DNA from: an uncultured Lachnospiraceae bacterium | Lineage (GTDB): Bacteria > Bacillota > Clostridia > Lachnospirales > Lachnospiraceae | DNA length: 64,000 nucleotides | NCBI GenBank assembly: GCA_910579865.1 | Contig: CAJTXA010000003.1 | Coordinates: 62,001-126,000 of the forward strand | Direction of reading: 5' to 3' | Part shown: positions 8,638-16,123 of the stretch, one piece after another | How the letters are laid out: every line of letters starts with the position of its first letter | Position numbering within the stretch: the stretch's first letter is position 1 | Notes under the pieces: generated by a model | Told to the model about the DNA's origin: nothing | Databases searched by the model: none | The model's input: the letters and a program-made list of their open reading frames with translations, nothing else | Position numbers and translations under genes: made by a program

Positions 8638-8665
8638 ATTATAACTGTTTTTTTTTAGAAAGCAA
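8638..8665 (-). promoter_or_regulatory. Putative promoter of the thiamine operon
   Basis: TTGCTT (8660-8665) - 16 bases - TATAAT (8638-8643) on the minus strand. The predicted start falls about 7 bases downstream, directly at the 5' edge of the TPP aptamer, which supports the call. Confidence 0.65.
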
Positions 8666-8681
8666 TCTTTTTTTCTATCTT

Positions 8682-9242
8682 CTACCCTAATATTCCTAGA
8701 TGTTCTAGTAAAATCTTTCCTCCCATTAAAATCAAAATAATGCCTCCAACTATTTCTGCACGAGCCTTATACTTTGTTCCAAATAAATTTCCAATTTGTA
8801 TTCCAAAAAAAGAAAATAAAAATGTCACAACACCAATAAAACAAACCGCTGGTAAAATATCCACCTGAAGAAAAGCAAACCCTACTCCAACCGCAAGCGC
8901 ATCGATACTAGTAGCAACTGCCAAAGGAAGCATGGCTCGAATTCCAAAAGAAGCGTCCATTTTCTCTGCCTCTTTTCTTGATTCTTTTATCATATTTCCT
9001 CCGATAATAACTAAAAGTATAAAAGCTATCCAATGGTCGACACTACGAATCATTTCCTGAAAATTAGCTCCAAGCAAATAGCCAAAAAAGGGCATCCCTG
9101 CTTGAAACCCGCCAAAATAAATTCCAGTAATTACTGCATACTTCCAATTCATTTTTGATAAAGACAACCCTTTACAAATTGCAACTGCAAATGCGTCCAT
9201 TGATAATCCAACCGCAATCATAAAAAATTCCCAAAAGTTCAT
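8682..9242 (-). CDS. mntP: Manganese efflux pump MntP
   Basis: Exports Mn2+ and protects against manganese overload. The 186-residue membrane protein has about six hydrophobic segments arranged as two repeats, with the conserved acidic pairs in GLSMDAFAVAICKG and TSIDALAVGVGF. I chose the ATG at 9242 since AAGGAGG lies about 9 bases upstream; earlier in-frame ATGs overlap that site. Transcription is led by a yybP-ykoY manganese riboswitch, which independently supports the function. Single-gene unit between the thiamine operon and the chemoreceptor pseudogene. Confidence 0.95.
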   Translation of the reverse strand: MNFWEFFMIAVGLSMDAFAVAICKGLSLSKMNWKYAVITGIYFGGFQAGMPFFGYLLGANFQEMIRSVDHWIAFILLVIIGGNMIKESRKEAEKMDASFGIRAMLPLAVATSIDALAVGVGFAFLQVDILPAVCFIGVVTFLFSFFGIQIGNLFGTKYKARAEIVGGIILILMGGKILLEHLGILG

Positions 9243-9292
9243 TTCCATCTCCTCCTTTTTGTACAATAAAACTTATTTTTTTATAAAAATGT

Positions 9293-9352
9293 TAAAAAAT
9301 AAGACCTATCTGTCTTCTGCTCTTTACCTTTGCAGAACACAGATAAGTCTCA
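9293..9352 (-). terminator. Manganese-riboswitch terminator before mntP
   Basis: A long stem (arms 9301-9320 and about 9331-9350, one mismatch) with a loop of about 10 bases and a T tract on the minus strand. Its 5' arm includes CTTATC, which can instead pair with GATAAG at the 5' end of the aptamer, so aptamer closure and terminator formation look mutually exclusive. That fits the known ligand-on logic of this class. Confidence 0.85.
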
Positions 9353-9433
9353 TTATTTCAAGCAATGCCAGATAATCGCTTATCAGTATGTTGACATCAC
9401 TACACATTCTACGTGCTAACTACTCCCTTATCC
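9342..9433 (-). ncRNA. yybP-ykoY (Mn2+) riboswitch
   Basis: On the minus strand GGGAGTAG (loop L1 consensus) is followed by a stem, then GTCAACATACTG (loop L3 consensus) and a GGCATTGC segment, closed by ATAAG/CTTAT. These two loops form the Mn2+ site in the known structures. The gene downstream is mntP, the classic target. Confidence 0.93.
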
Positions 9434-9451
9434 ATTCTTATTCCTTTATTC

Positions 9452-9480
9452 TTATATTATCATATCAAAATTTTTAGAAA
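9452..9480 (-). promoter_or_regulatory. Putative promoter of the mntP leader
   Basis: On the minus strand TTGATT is followed after 16 bases by TATGAT, within an AT-rich stretch just upstream of the riboswitch. Weak consensus match; the position is what supports it. Confidence 0.4.
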
Positions 9481-9501
9481 AATCAAGAGGAAAGTAAAGA
9501 T

Positions 9502-9525
9502 TCATACTCTTTTTAATGAGTATAC
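9502..9525 (-). terminator. Small hairpin after the chemoreceptor pseudogene
   Basis: TATACTC - 8 bases - GAGTATG on the minus strand directly after the pseudogene stop, with only a weak T run. Possible terminator. Confidence 0.4.
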
Positions 9526-9534
9526 CATTCTCAA

Positions 9535-10778
9535 TCAATTTAACTGGAATTTTTGAATTGTTTCTCTAAGTTCACTTGCAATCTCATTTAAATTTACTAC
9601 ATAAGAATCCATATTTCCCATTGTTCCATTTACTTGCTCTGCAAAATTAGATACCTGTTCTGCAGTAGCTGCTGATTGTTGTGATACTGCAACAATATCA
9701 TCCATTCGGCTGACTACTTCATTTCTGTCAACCGATCCTGAAATCTGATGAAATAACTTTTTTGTAGCTTGAATTGCCTTATCCTGCTCTTGCCGCTTCA
9801 ATACTAGCATTTAATAAAAGAAGATTGATCTGTGAAATAATTCCAGCAATTACATCCGAAATATAATTAATCTTATGAATACTCTCTAACATCTCTGTCA
9901 TTACATCAATTGAAATCTGTGACTTTTCTCGTGTTAGTTCTGTTCGAACAATCAAATCTTCCATTACATCAATTCCATCTACATAGTCCTTTGTTTCCTC
10001 TAAACTTTTCGCCAACTTTTCAACTTCTTCACTGGCTTCCTGTGTGCTGATCGATTGTGCACTCGCACCATCTGAAACATTTTGAATCGATTCTGTTACT
10101 TTCTTTGTGGTTCGTTTTGTTTTATCAGTTATAGAAGCAATATCTGTTGAAACTTTAAGAATTGTATTTGATTTATTAGGCAATATCCAAAGCAACTGTT
10201 CCATAATTTTTCCCCTCAGAATCCTTAATTTCCTGTGCAACTGTAAAAATTTTCTTTCCAGTAGAATCCAAATAAGGTTCTGAAAAATAAGCAAAAATAC
10301 CCTGTCTGCTTTTTAACCCCATTGCACCAGTATACCAATCTTCTTTTGTGTCATTCTGCCCTTCAAAAAACTCTTTATTCCCTTTTACTTTCCCCTCTTC
10401 TTCTGTTAAATAAGCATTTACACAGTACCCTGTTTTTGTTGTATAATAACAACGAATCGAACCATCTGTTACCCGAAGAGAAGCTACTAAAGAATCCTGA
10501 ATGGTAGCAGTATTTCCTTCAATAGTTCCTTCATCTTCAAAGTGTTTTACTTCTTGCTTACGAGTCAGCAAATCTACTGGCTCGCTTAATGTCTTTAAAT
10601 AAATCTGAAATCCTTTTAATGTTTCTTGTAACGTTTGGGAACTTGTAAGACGAATATTTGACATTAAAATACTATTTGTATTTTTTAAAATAAGAAATGC
10701 ACAAATTGCTACAGTAACTGCAATTGCAAAAACAAAATCAAAAATCAATTTGACTCGTATCCCTCTTAATCTTTTCAT
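9535..10778 (-). pseudogene. Methyl-accepting chemotaxis protein, decayed by internal deletions
   Basis: Remnant of a transmembrane chemoreceptor in three frames. The first part (10778-10176) has a basic start, a membrane segment (about 11-32) and the front half of a Cache-type sensor domain, ending in YGTVALDIA and a stop. The reading then resumes in another frame (to 9779) with the start of the signalling coiled coil, so the rest of the sensor, the second membrane segment and HAMP are missing. That frame stops right after the hairpin-tip sequence INLLLLNASIEAARAG; a third frame (to 9535) continues with the last helix from DKAIQATKK, skipping the usual GRGFAVVAEE segment. Two frame-changing deletions therefore removed conserved blocks, so a working receptor is very unlikely. 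A promoter-like site remains upstream. A complete receptor is encoded at 48.9 kb. Confidence 0.88.
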
Positions 10779-10910
10779 ATTTTATTGATGTGCACTATAA
10801 AGCCAGCCTTCTATAATAGAAAACTATATTCTACACATTTCCTCCTTTCTATCCTCTTTTTCCCTGATTTTTCTGAAAAATAGATATAAAATCTCTTTTC
10901 TGTTTATTTT

Positions 10911-10939
10911 ATTTTAGCACAATTTATAAATTGTTTCAA
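10911..10939 (-). promoter_or_regulatory. Putative promoter of the chemoreceptor pseudogene
   Basis: TTGAAA (10934-10939) - 17 bases - TAAAAT (10911-10916) on the minus strand; the spacer contains the palindrome ACAATTTATAAATTGT, a possible operator. Intact promoter but broken gene. Confidence 0.5.
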
Positions 10940-10983
10940 GTTTTTAAGAAATATTTATAAAATTTGATATTATTTTTATGATT

Positions 10984-11021
10984 AAAAAAGTAGTCATACT
11001 GTTTTACTCAGTATGACTACT
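10984..11021 (-). terminator. Terminator of the Na+-decarboxylase operon
   Basis: Perfect 13-bp stem (AGTAGTCATACTG and its complement) with a 7-base loop and a run of six T on the minus strand, about 35 bases after the oadA stop. Confidence 0.93.
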
Positions 11022-11056
11022 TATTCTACCTAAATTCTTGCTTTTATCACTTTTAA

Positions 11057-12490
11057 TTAAACAGGATACGCCTTATTTACGGTATCTGCCATTGCTGGAT
11101 CTACCTTTGTTTGTTGTGCTGCCCGGTACTTAAAGAACTCTGTTGCTACCTGTGGGAACAATGCGTAAGAAAGCACATCCTCATCTTGCTGTATCCACTG
11201 TGCACATTCCTTCTTAAACTTCTCTAATTGAGGCTCAATTAAATCTGCTGGCCGACAAGTAATTGGTTTTGTATCTCCAATCGCTTTCTTTTGCACTTCC
11301 GTATTAAAAGGCTTTACTGTCTCACCAAACTCTCCAGCAAGTACTTTCTTTGACTCTTTTGTTACCATTTTATATCGTTCTCCCTGTAGTACATTCAATA
11401 CAGCCTGTGTACCTACAATCTGAGAAGAAGGTGTTACAAGTGGAGGTTCTCCAAAATCTTTTCGTACACGAGGAATTTCTTCCAATACCTCATAGTATTT
11501 ATCCTCCTGCTTTGCATCTTTTAACTGGGAAACCAAATTGGATAACATACCACCAGGAACCTGATATAATAATGTTTTGATATTAACTCCCATTACTTTT
11601 GGATTTAAAAGTCCACTCTTTAATGCTTGTTCCTGCATTGGTCGGAAGTAATCTGCGATTTCTGCTAACAAATTCTGATCCAATCCAGTATCATAAGGTG
11701 AGCCTTTAAATGTCTCTACCATAACTTCTGTAGCTGGCTGAGAGGTTCCCATAGAGAATGGAGACATTGCTGTATCAATAATATCTGCACCAGCCTCTAC
11801 TGCCTTTAAGTAAGTCATAGATGCCACACCAGAAGTATAATGTGTATGCATCTGAATCGGAAGCTTTGTACCTGCCTTTAATGCCTCTACTAATTCTGTT
11901 GCCTGATATGGAACTAAAAGTCCTGCCATATCTTTAATACAGATAGAATCTGCACCCATTTCCTCAATTCTCTTTGCAGTATCTTTCCAATAGTCCAAAG
12001 TATAGGCTTCTCCTAATGTATAGGAAAGTGCTACCTGTACCTCTTTCTGTCCATTGGCATAATTTTGTTTTTCTTTATTTGAAGCAGATACTGCAGTTTT
12101 TAAATTTCTAAGATCATTAAAACAATCAAAAATACGGATAATATCAATTCCATTGTACATTGATTTTTGTACAAAGTATTCTACTACATCATCTGCATAG
12201 TGATTATATCCTAAGATATTCTGTCCACGGAACAACATCTGCAATTTGGTATTTTTAAAACCTGCTCTTAATTTCCGAAGTCTTTCCCATGGATCTTCTT
12301 TTAAAAAACGAAGCGAAGCATCAAATGTTGCACCACCCCAACATTCTACCGAATGATATCCAACTTTATCCATTTTGTCGATAATTGGCAGCATCTGTTC
12401 TGTTGTCATTCTGGTCGCAATCAGAGACTGATGTGCATCACGCAAAACGGTTTCTGTGATTTTTACCGGTTTTTTTACCTGTCCAGCCAT
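11057..12490 (-). CDS. oadA: Carboxyltransferase subunit of OadA / transcarboxylase-5S / PycB type
   Basis: Transfers a carboxyl group between biotin and pyruvate/oxaloacetate. ETVLRDAHQSLIATRM at the N-terminus, GADSICIKDMAG with the carbamylated-lysine candidate, and MHTHYTSG with the metal-binding histidines identify the DRE-TIM carboxyltransferase fold, followed by the conserved PYC-OADA domain. I chose the ATG at 12490 (477 residues): GGAGG lies 6 bases upstream and codons before it are atypical. It lacks the C-terminal biotin domain of classical OadA; biotin is carried by the separate protein encoded at 13737. Last gene of a five-gene operon that also has a CoA-type carboxyltransferase, so it could either decarboxylate oxaloacetate or carboxylate pyruvate from the shared carboxybiotin. 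Confidence 0.92.
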   Translation of the reverse strand: MAGQVKKPVKITETVLRDAHQSLIATRMTTEQMLPIIDKMDKVGYHSVECWGGATFDASLRFLKEDPWERLRKLRAGFKNTKLQMLFRGQNILGYNHYADDVVEYFVQKSMYNGIDIIRIFDCFNDLRNLKTAVSASNKEKQNYANGQKEVQVALSYTLGEAYTLDYWKDTAKRIEEMGADSICIKDMAGLLVPYQATELVEALKAGTKLPIQMHTHYTSGVASMTYLKAVEAGADIIDTAMSPFSMGTSQPATEVMVETFKGSPYDTGLDQNLLAEIADYFRPMQEQALKSGLLNPKVMGVNIKTLLYQVPGGMLSNLVSQLKDAKQEDKYYEVLEEIPRVRKDFGEPPLVTPSSQIVGTQAVLNVLQGERYKMVTKESKKVLAGEFGETVKPFNTEVQKKAIGDTKPITCRPADLIEPQLEKFKKECAQWIQQDEDVLSYALFPQVATEFFKYRAAQQTKVDPAMADTVNKAYPV

Positions 12491-12553
12491 TTTTTCCTCC
12501 ATCCTATCTGCCTGTTTTTCTTTCATTACAAGCGTCAAATATCAAATATTTTC

Positions 12554-13714
12554 TTATTTCACACCAAACATCGCCATAAATGCTCCAGCTGCTACTGCAG
12601 TACCGATTACACCAGCCACATTTGGTCCCATCGCATGCATTAACAAGAAATTTGTCGGATCTGCCTGAGAACCTACTTTTTGTGATACACGTGCTGCCAT
12701 AGGAACTGCTGATACACCTGCAGAACCAATTAATGGATTGGTCTTTCCACCATCTAACTTACACATTAATTTTCCAAATAATACACCTGCTGCTGTACCA
12801 ACTGCAAAGGCAACTAATCCTAATACCACGATTTTCAATGTGGTTACTTTTAAAAATGCTTCTGCACTTGTTGTAGCACCAACAGAAGTACCAAGAATAA
12901 TTACAACAATATACATCAATGCATTGGAAGCTGTCTCTGTCAACTGTTTTACTACACCAGACTCTCTAAAGAGATTACCAAGCATTAACATACCTACCAA
13001 TGGAGCTGTAGATGGAAGAATCAATACTACTACAATTGTAACAATAATTGGGAACAGAATCTTTTCTAGTTTCGAAACTGGACGCAACTGTTCCATTTTA
13101 ATCTTTCTTTCCTCTTCTGTTGTAAGTAACTTCATAATTGGCGGCTGAATAATTGGAACTAATGACATATAAGAATAAGCTGCTACTGCAATTGGTCCCA
13201 TATATTCTGTCTGCTGTAATTTTCCTGCAAGGAAAATCGAAGTTGGGCCATCTGCACCGCCGATAATTGAAATCGCTGCTGCTGCCTTATCATTAAATCC
13301 AAGTAAAATTGCCATAAGATAAGCTCCAAAAATACCAAACTGTGCTGCTGCACCAAGCAAAAAGCTCTTTGGATTTGCAATTAGTGGGCCAAAGTCCGTC
13401 ATCGCACCTACACCCATAAAAATTAGAGATGGAAGGATACTCCACTCATCAAGTAAGTAAAAATAATGTAATAAACCGCCTACACCATTATCCGACTCTT
13501 CAATTGTTTTCATAATATCTGGATATAAATTTACCAGTAACATACCAAAGGCAATCGGAACCAAAAGAAGCGGTTCGTATTCTTTTTTAATTGCCAGATA
13601 CAGGAAAATGCAAGCAACTACAATCATCAGATAGTTTCCCCAAGTTAAGTTAAAGAATGCTGACTGATGAATGAGGTTTGACATTGTATCTACAATATAC
13701 TGACCGTAGTTCAT
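12554..13714 (-). CDS. Na+-translocating decarboxylase beta subunit (OadB/MmdB/GcdB)
   Basis: Integral membrane protein that decarboxylates carboxybiotin and uses the energy to pump Na+ out. About nine to eleven hydrophobic segments are visible. Family hallmarks include GVGAMTDFGPLIANP, SIIGGADGPTSIF (essential Asp in the Na+ site), PIIQPPIMKLLTT and the C-terminal MHAMGPNVAGVIGTAVAAG. I chose the ATG at 13714 (386 residues), preceded by AAAGGGG. It lies between the biotin carrier and oadA genes and is the energy-coupling element of the cluster. Confidence 0.95.
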   Translation of the reverse strand: MNYGQYIVDTMSNLIHQSAFFNLTWGNYLMIVVACIFLYLAIKKEYEPLLLVPIAFGMLLVNLYPDIMKTIEESDNGVGGLLHYFYLLDEWSILPSLIFMGVGAMTDFGPLIANPKSFLLGAAAQFGIFGAYLMAILLGFNDKAAAAISIIGGADGPTSIFLAGKLQQTEYMGPIAVAAYSYMSLVPIIQPPIMKLLTTEEERKIKMEQLRPVSKLEKILFPIIVTIVVVLILPSTAPLVGMLMLGNLFRESGVVKQLTETASNALMYIVVIILGTSVGATTSAEAFLKVTTLKIVVLGLVAFAVGTAAGVLFGKLMCKLDGGKTNPLIGSAGVSAVPMAARVSQKVGSQADPTNFLLMHAMGPNVAGVIGTAVAAGAFMAMFGVK

Positions 13715-13736
13715 GTTTGTCCCCTTTCTATGCACA

Positions 13737-14111
13737 TTAGTTCATAGTAGCTAATACATCGCCTGCTTCAACCTGTCCGCCAACTGCCACATTGACACCT
13801 GCAATTGTTCCATCTTGAGGAGCAACAATTTCATTTTCCATCTTCATGGCCTCTAAAACAAGCACGACTTCTCCCTTCTTTACTGCCTGTCCTGCATTCG
13901 CTTTAATAGCAAGAATTTTACCTGGCATTGGAGCTTGAATCTTTACACTGCCCTGAGCACCTGTAGCTACTGGCTTTGGAGCTGCTGCTTTTGGTGCTGT
14001 TTTTGGCGCTGCCTTTGGAGCAGAAGATGTTGTAGCTACAGAACCTGCTCCCCCCTCTTCCACTGTTACATCATATGCGGTTCCATTTACCGTTATTGTA
14101 TAATTTTTCAT
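13737..14111 (-). CDS. Biotin carboxyl carrier protein of the decarboxylase complex
   Basis: Carries CO2 on biotin between the carboxyltransferase and the membrane pump. The 124-residue protein has a short N-terminal domain, a flexible Ala/Pro/Lys-rich linker (31-48, repeated APK units) and a biotinyl domain with EAMKMEN, Lys90 being the biotin site. I chose the ATG at 14111, preceded by TAGGAGG. Comparable to MmdC/GcdC and the 1.3S subunit of transcarboxylase. It is the only biotin carrier in the cluster and so must serve both carboxyltransferases. Confidence 0.94.
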   Translation of the reverse strand: MKNYTITVNGTAYDVTVEEGGAGSVATTSSAPKAAPKTAPKAAAPKPVATGAQGSVKIQAPMPGKILAIKANAGQAVKKGEVVLVLEAMKMENEIVAPQDGTIAGVNVAVGGQVEAGDVLATMN

Positions 14112-14136
14112 TGAATATTTCCTCCTAAATTTTCGT

Positions 14137-14475
14137 TTATTTCCATGTTGACTTTGCAGCACGCTTAATACTTCTTACCTGAAAACCTTCCGAAGAAGTT
14201 CCAGCATAGGCCGCAATTGCTGCAGAAATTACTGCTACAAGCTCTGTATCATCTACCAACTCTTCTTCTATCTCTTCGGCAATTGGCTCTGATGGAATCA
14301 AAGTTGGAGTTGGAACAGTTTCTATTGTCTTTTTGGTATCAGTCTGATTGATATATTTAAACAAACTGATAATATAGGAAATGAAAATCAGAACTAAAAA
14401 TACGGTTCCCATACCAATCAGTGTATTCATCAATGCTTTTCCTGCACTGATCGCACCAGTTGCTAATAACATCAT
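14137..14475 (-). CDS. OadG-family gamma/delta subunit
   Basis: Small anchor subunit holding the soluble and membrane parts of the Na+ pump together. 112 residues: one transmembrane helix (about 15-40, MGTVFLVLIFISYIISLFKY), then an acidic Glu/Asp/Pro-rich linker and a C-terminal AVISAAIAAYAG block followed by basic RSIKRAAKSTWK, as in MmdD/OadG proteins. AGAGGTG stands about 7 bases before the ATG at 14475; another ATG follows directly. The gene overlaps the upstream region of the biotin carrier, consistent with coupled translation. Confidence 0.88.
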   Translation of the reverse strand: MMLLATGAISAGKALMNTLIGMGTVFLVLIFISYIISLFKYINQTDTKKTIETVPTPTLIPSEPIAEEIEEELVDDTELVAVISAAIAAYAGTSSEGFQVRSIKRAAKSTWK

Positions 14476-14490
14476 AGTTGTCACCTCTTA

Positions 14491-15948
14491 TTATTTTACA
14501 CATCCATGCTTTTTCGCTGGACGATCCTCTCTTTTTGTAAATAACATCTCAAACGCACCAATTACATATTTTCTTGTATCCTGTGCTTCAATAATATCAT
14601 CTACATAACCTCTTTTTGCTGCTGCAACTGCACTTGACTGAAGTGAAGCATACTCTGCTGCTTTCTCTGATAATAACCCATTCGCATCTGCTGCTTTACT
14701 TAATTCTTCGGTATACATAATTCTTGCTGCCTGTGTTGCATCCATCATTCCAATCGTTGCATTTGGCCATGCATAGACAATATCGGCACCAATCGATTTA
14801 CTATTCATTGTTAGATAAGCACTTCCATAAGCTTCTCCAATAACCACACTTACTTTTGGGACCGTAGTATTTGCAAATGCATAAGTCAACTTCGCTGCTG
14901 CCTTCGCAATTGTCTTTTCTTCCGATATAGTAGCCTGATAGCCTTTTACATTGACAAGAGTAAGTACTGGAATATTAAATGAATCACAGAAGTTTACAAA
15001 ATCTGCTGCTTTTTCACATCCTGCTGTTGTAAGTACTGTATCAAATTCTTCTGCCACTTCTCCATCTTCCCCATAGAGTACACTGCGGTTTGCTACAACA
15101 CCCACTGTAGAGCCATTTAAACGAATCAATGCAGTTACCATTTCTTTTGCATATGCTTTCTTCGTTTCGAATACAAAGCTATCATCGGAAAGTTGAGATA
15201 ATACAACTGCCGGATCTGCTGCTGCATTCTCTAGATCTGCACATACCCGATTCAAATCATCCACGCACTCACTATATGACAGATCATCTTCATTATTTGC
15301 TGGTAAAATTGTAATTAATTTTCTGATTTCTGCAAGAATTGAAGTTTCCTCTCCTATTGCATCCACCATTCCCGACTGCTCACTATGGAACTTAGCAGAG
15401 GCACTATCTAATTTGGAGATGGAATTTCCATCAATCGCATTTGGAGAATTTACAAATAGCTTTGCATTTTTCTCCTCCATAAAAGTAAAATCTGTTAAAG
15501 TTGGAACCACTGCCATTCCACCACCACAAGTCCCAAAGATTGCTGTAATTTGTGGAATCACGCCACTTGCCAATGTCTGCTGCATATAGATCTCTCCAAA
15601 TCCATTTAATGCATCTGTTGCTTCCTGTAAGCGTAATCCTGCACAATCAATAAACCCAATGACGGGTGCACCAACCTTTAAAGCCATCTGATAAAGCTTC
15701 GCAATCTTTTTTGCATGCATTTCACCTATCGAACCATTCATTACGGTTGCATCCTGGCTATACACATACACAAGATTGCCTTCAATTACACCATAGCCGG
15801 TAATTACACCGTCTGCTGGTGTTTCTTTCTGCTGCATGTTGAAATCTGTGCTTCTTGCAGTAACATATCCGCCAATTTCAACGAAACTATTATCATCAAG
15901 TAATGCTTCAATTCTCTTACTTGCTGATACTTGTGCTGTACTACTCAT
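14491..15948 (-). CDS. CoA-type carboxyltransferase subunit (MmdA / transcarboxylase-12S type)
   Basis: Moves a carboxyl group from an acyl-CoA, most likely methylmalonyl-CoA, to biotin. 485 residues with two crotonase-fold halves; GFIDCAGLRLQEA and IFGTCGGGMAVVP lie in the N-terminal half, and VIGEAYGSAYLTMNSKSIGAD and VYAWPNATIGMM in the C-terminal half, where the glycines form the acyl-CoA and biotin oxyanion holes. GGAGG lies 9 bases before the ATG. First gene of the operon, behind a promoter and a structured leader. Acyl-CoA specificity (methylmalonyl, malonyl, glutaconyl) cannot be decided from sequence alone; the gene order argues against acetyl-CoA carboxylase, since no biotin carboxylase is present. 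Confidence 0.9.
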   Translation of the reverse strand: MSSTAQVSASKRIEALLDDNSFVEIGGYVTARSTDFNMQQKETPADGVITGYGVIEGNLVYVYSQDATVMNGSIGEMHAKKIAKLYQMALKVGAPVIGFIDCAGLRLQEATDALNGFGEIYMQQTLASGVIPQITAIFGTCGGGMAVVPTLTDFTFMEEKNAKLFVNSPNAIDGNSISKLDSASAKFHSEQSGMVDAIGEETSILAEIRKLITILPANNEDDLSYSECVDDLNRVCADLENAAADPAVVLSQLSDDSFVFETKKAYAKEMVTALIRLNGSTVGVVANRSVLYGEDGEVAEEFDTVLTTAGCEKAADFVNFCDSFNIPVLTLVNVKGYQATISEEKTIAKAAAKLTYAFANTTVPKVSVVIGEAYGSAYLTMNSKSIGADIVYAWPNATIGMMDATQAARIMYTEELSKAADANGLLSEKAAEYASLQSSAVAAAKRGYVDDIIEAQDTRKYVIGAFEMLFTKREDRPAKKHGCVK

Positions 15949-15988
15949 GTTTTCAGCCCTCCATATTCTTATTGTGACATCTATATCA

Positions 15989-16058
15989 GAACCAAAGACA
16001 GGTTCTAATAATCGGTAATGATTCGCATTTTCTATTAAAAAACAAATTTCTACCGATT
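15989..16058 (-). promoter_or_regulatory. Structured 5' leader of the decarboxylase operon
   Basis: From the predicted transcription start the RNA can form AATCGGTA/TACCGATT (16051-16058 with 16010-16017), then a second hairpin AGAACC/GGTTCT (15989-15994 with 16001-16006). There is no T run, so if regulatory it would act on translation or stability. Not recognised as a named riboswitch. Confidence 0.45.
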
Positions 16059-16061
16059 TTA

Positions 16062-16090
16062 ATTGTATCGCTTCCTTTCAAAAATTTCAA
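16062..16090 (-). promoter_or_regulatory. Promoter of the Na+-decarboxylase operon
   Basis: TTGAAA (16085-16090) - 17 bases - TACAAT (16062-16067) on the minus strand, about 115 bases before the first ATG. Confidence 0.65.
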
Positions 16091-16123
16091 GTCATATTTT
16101 GTAATTATTCACAATGTTTTCAA

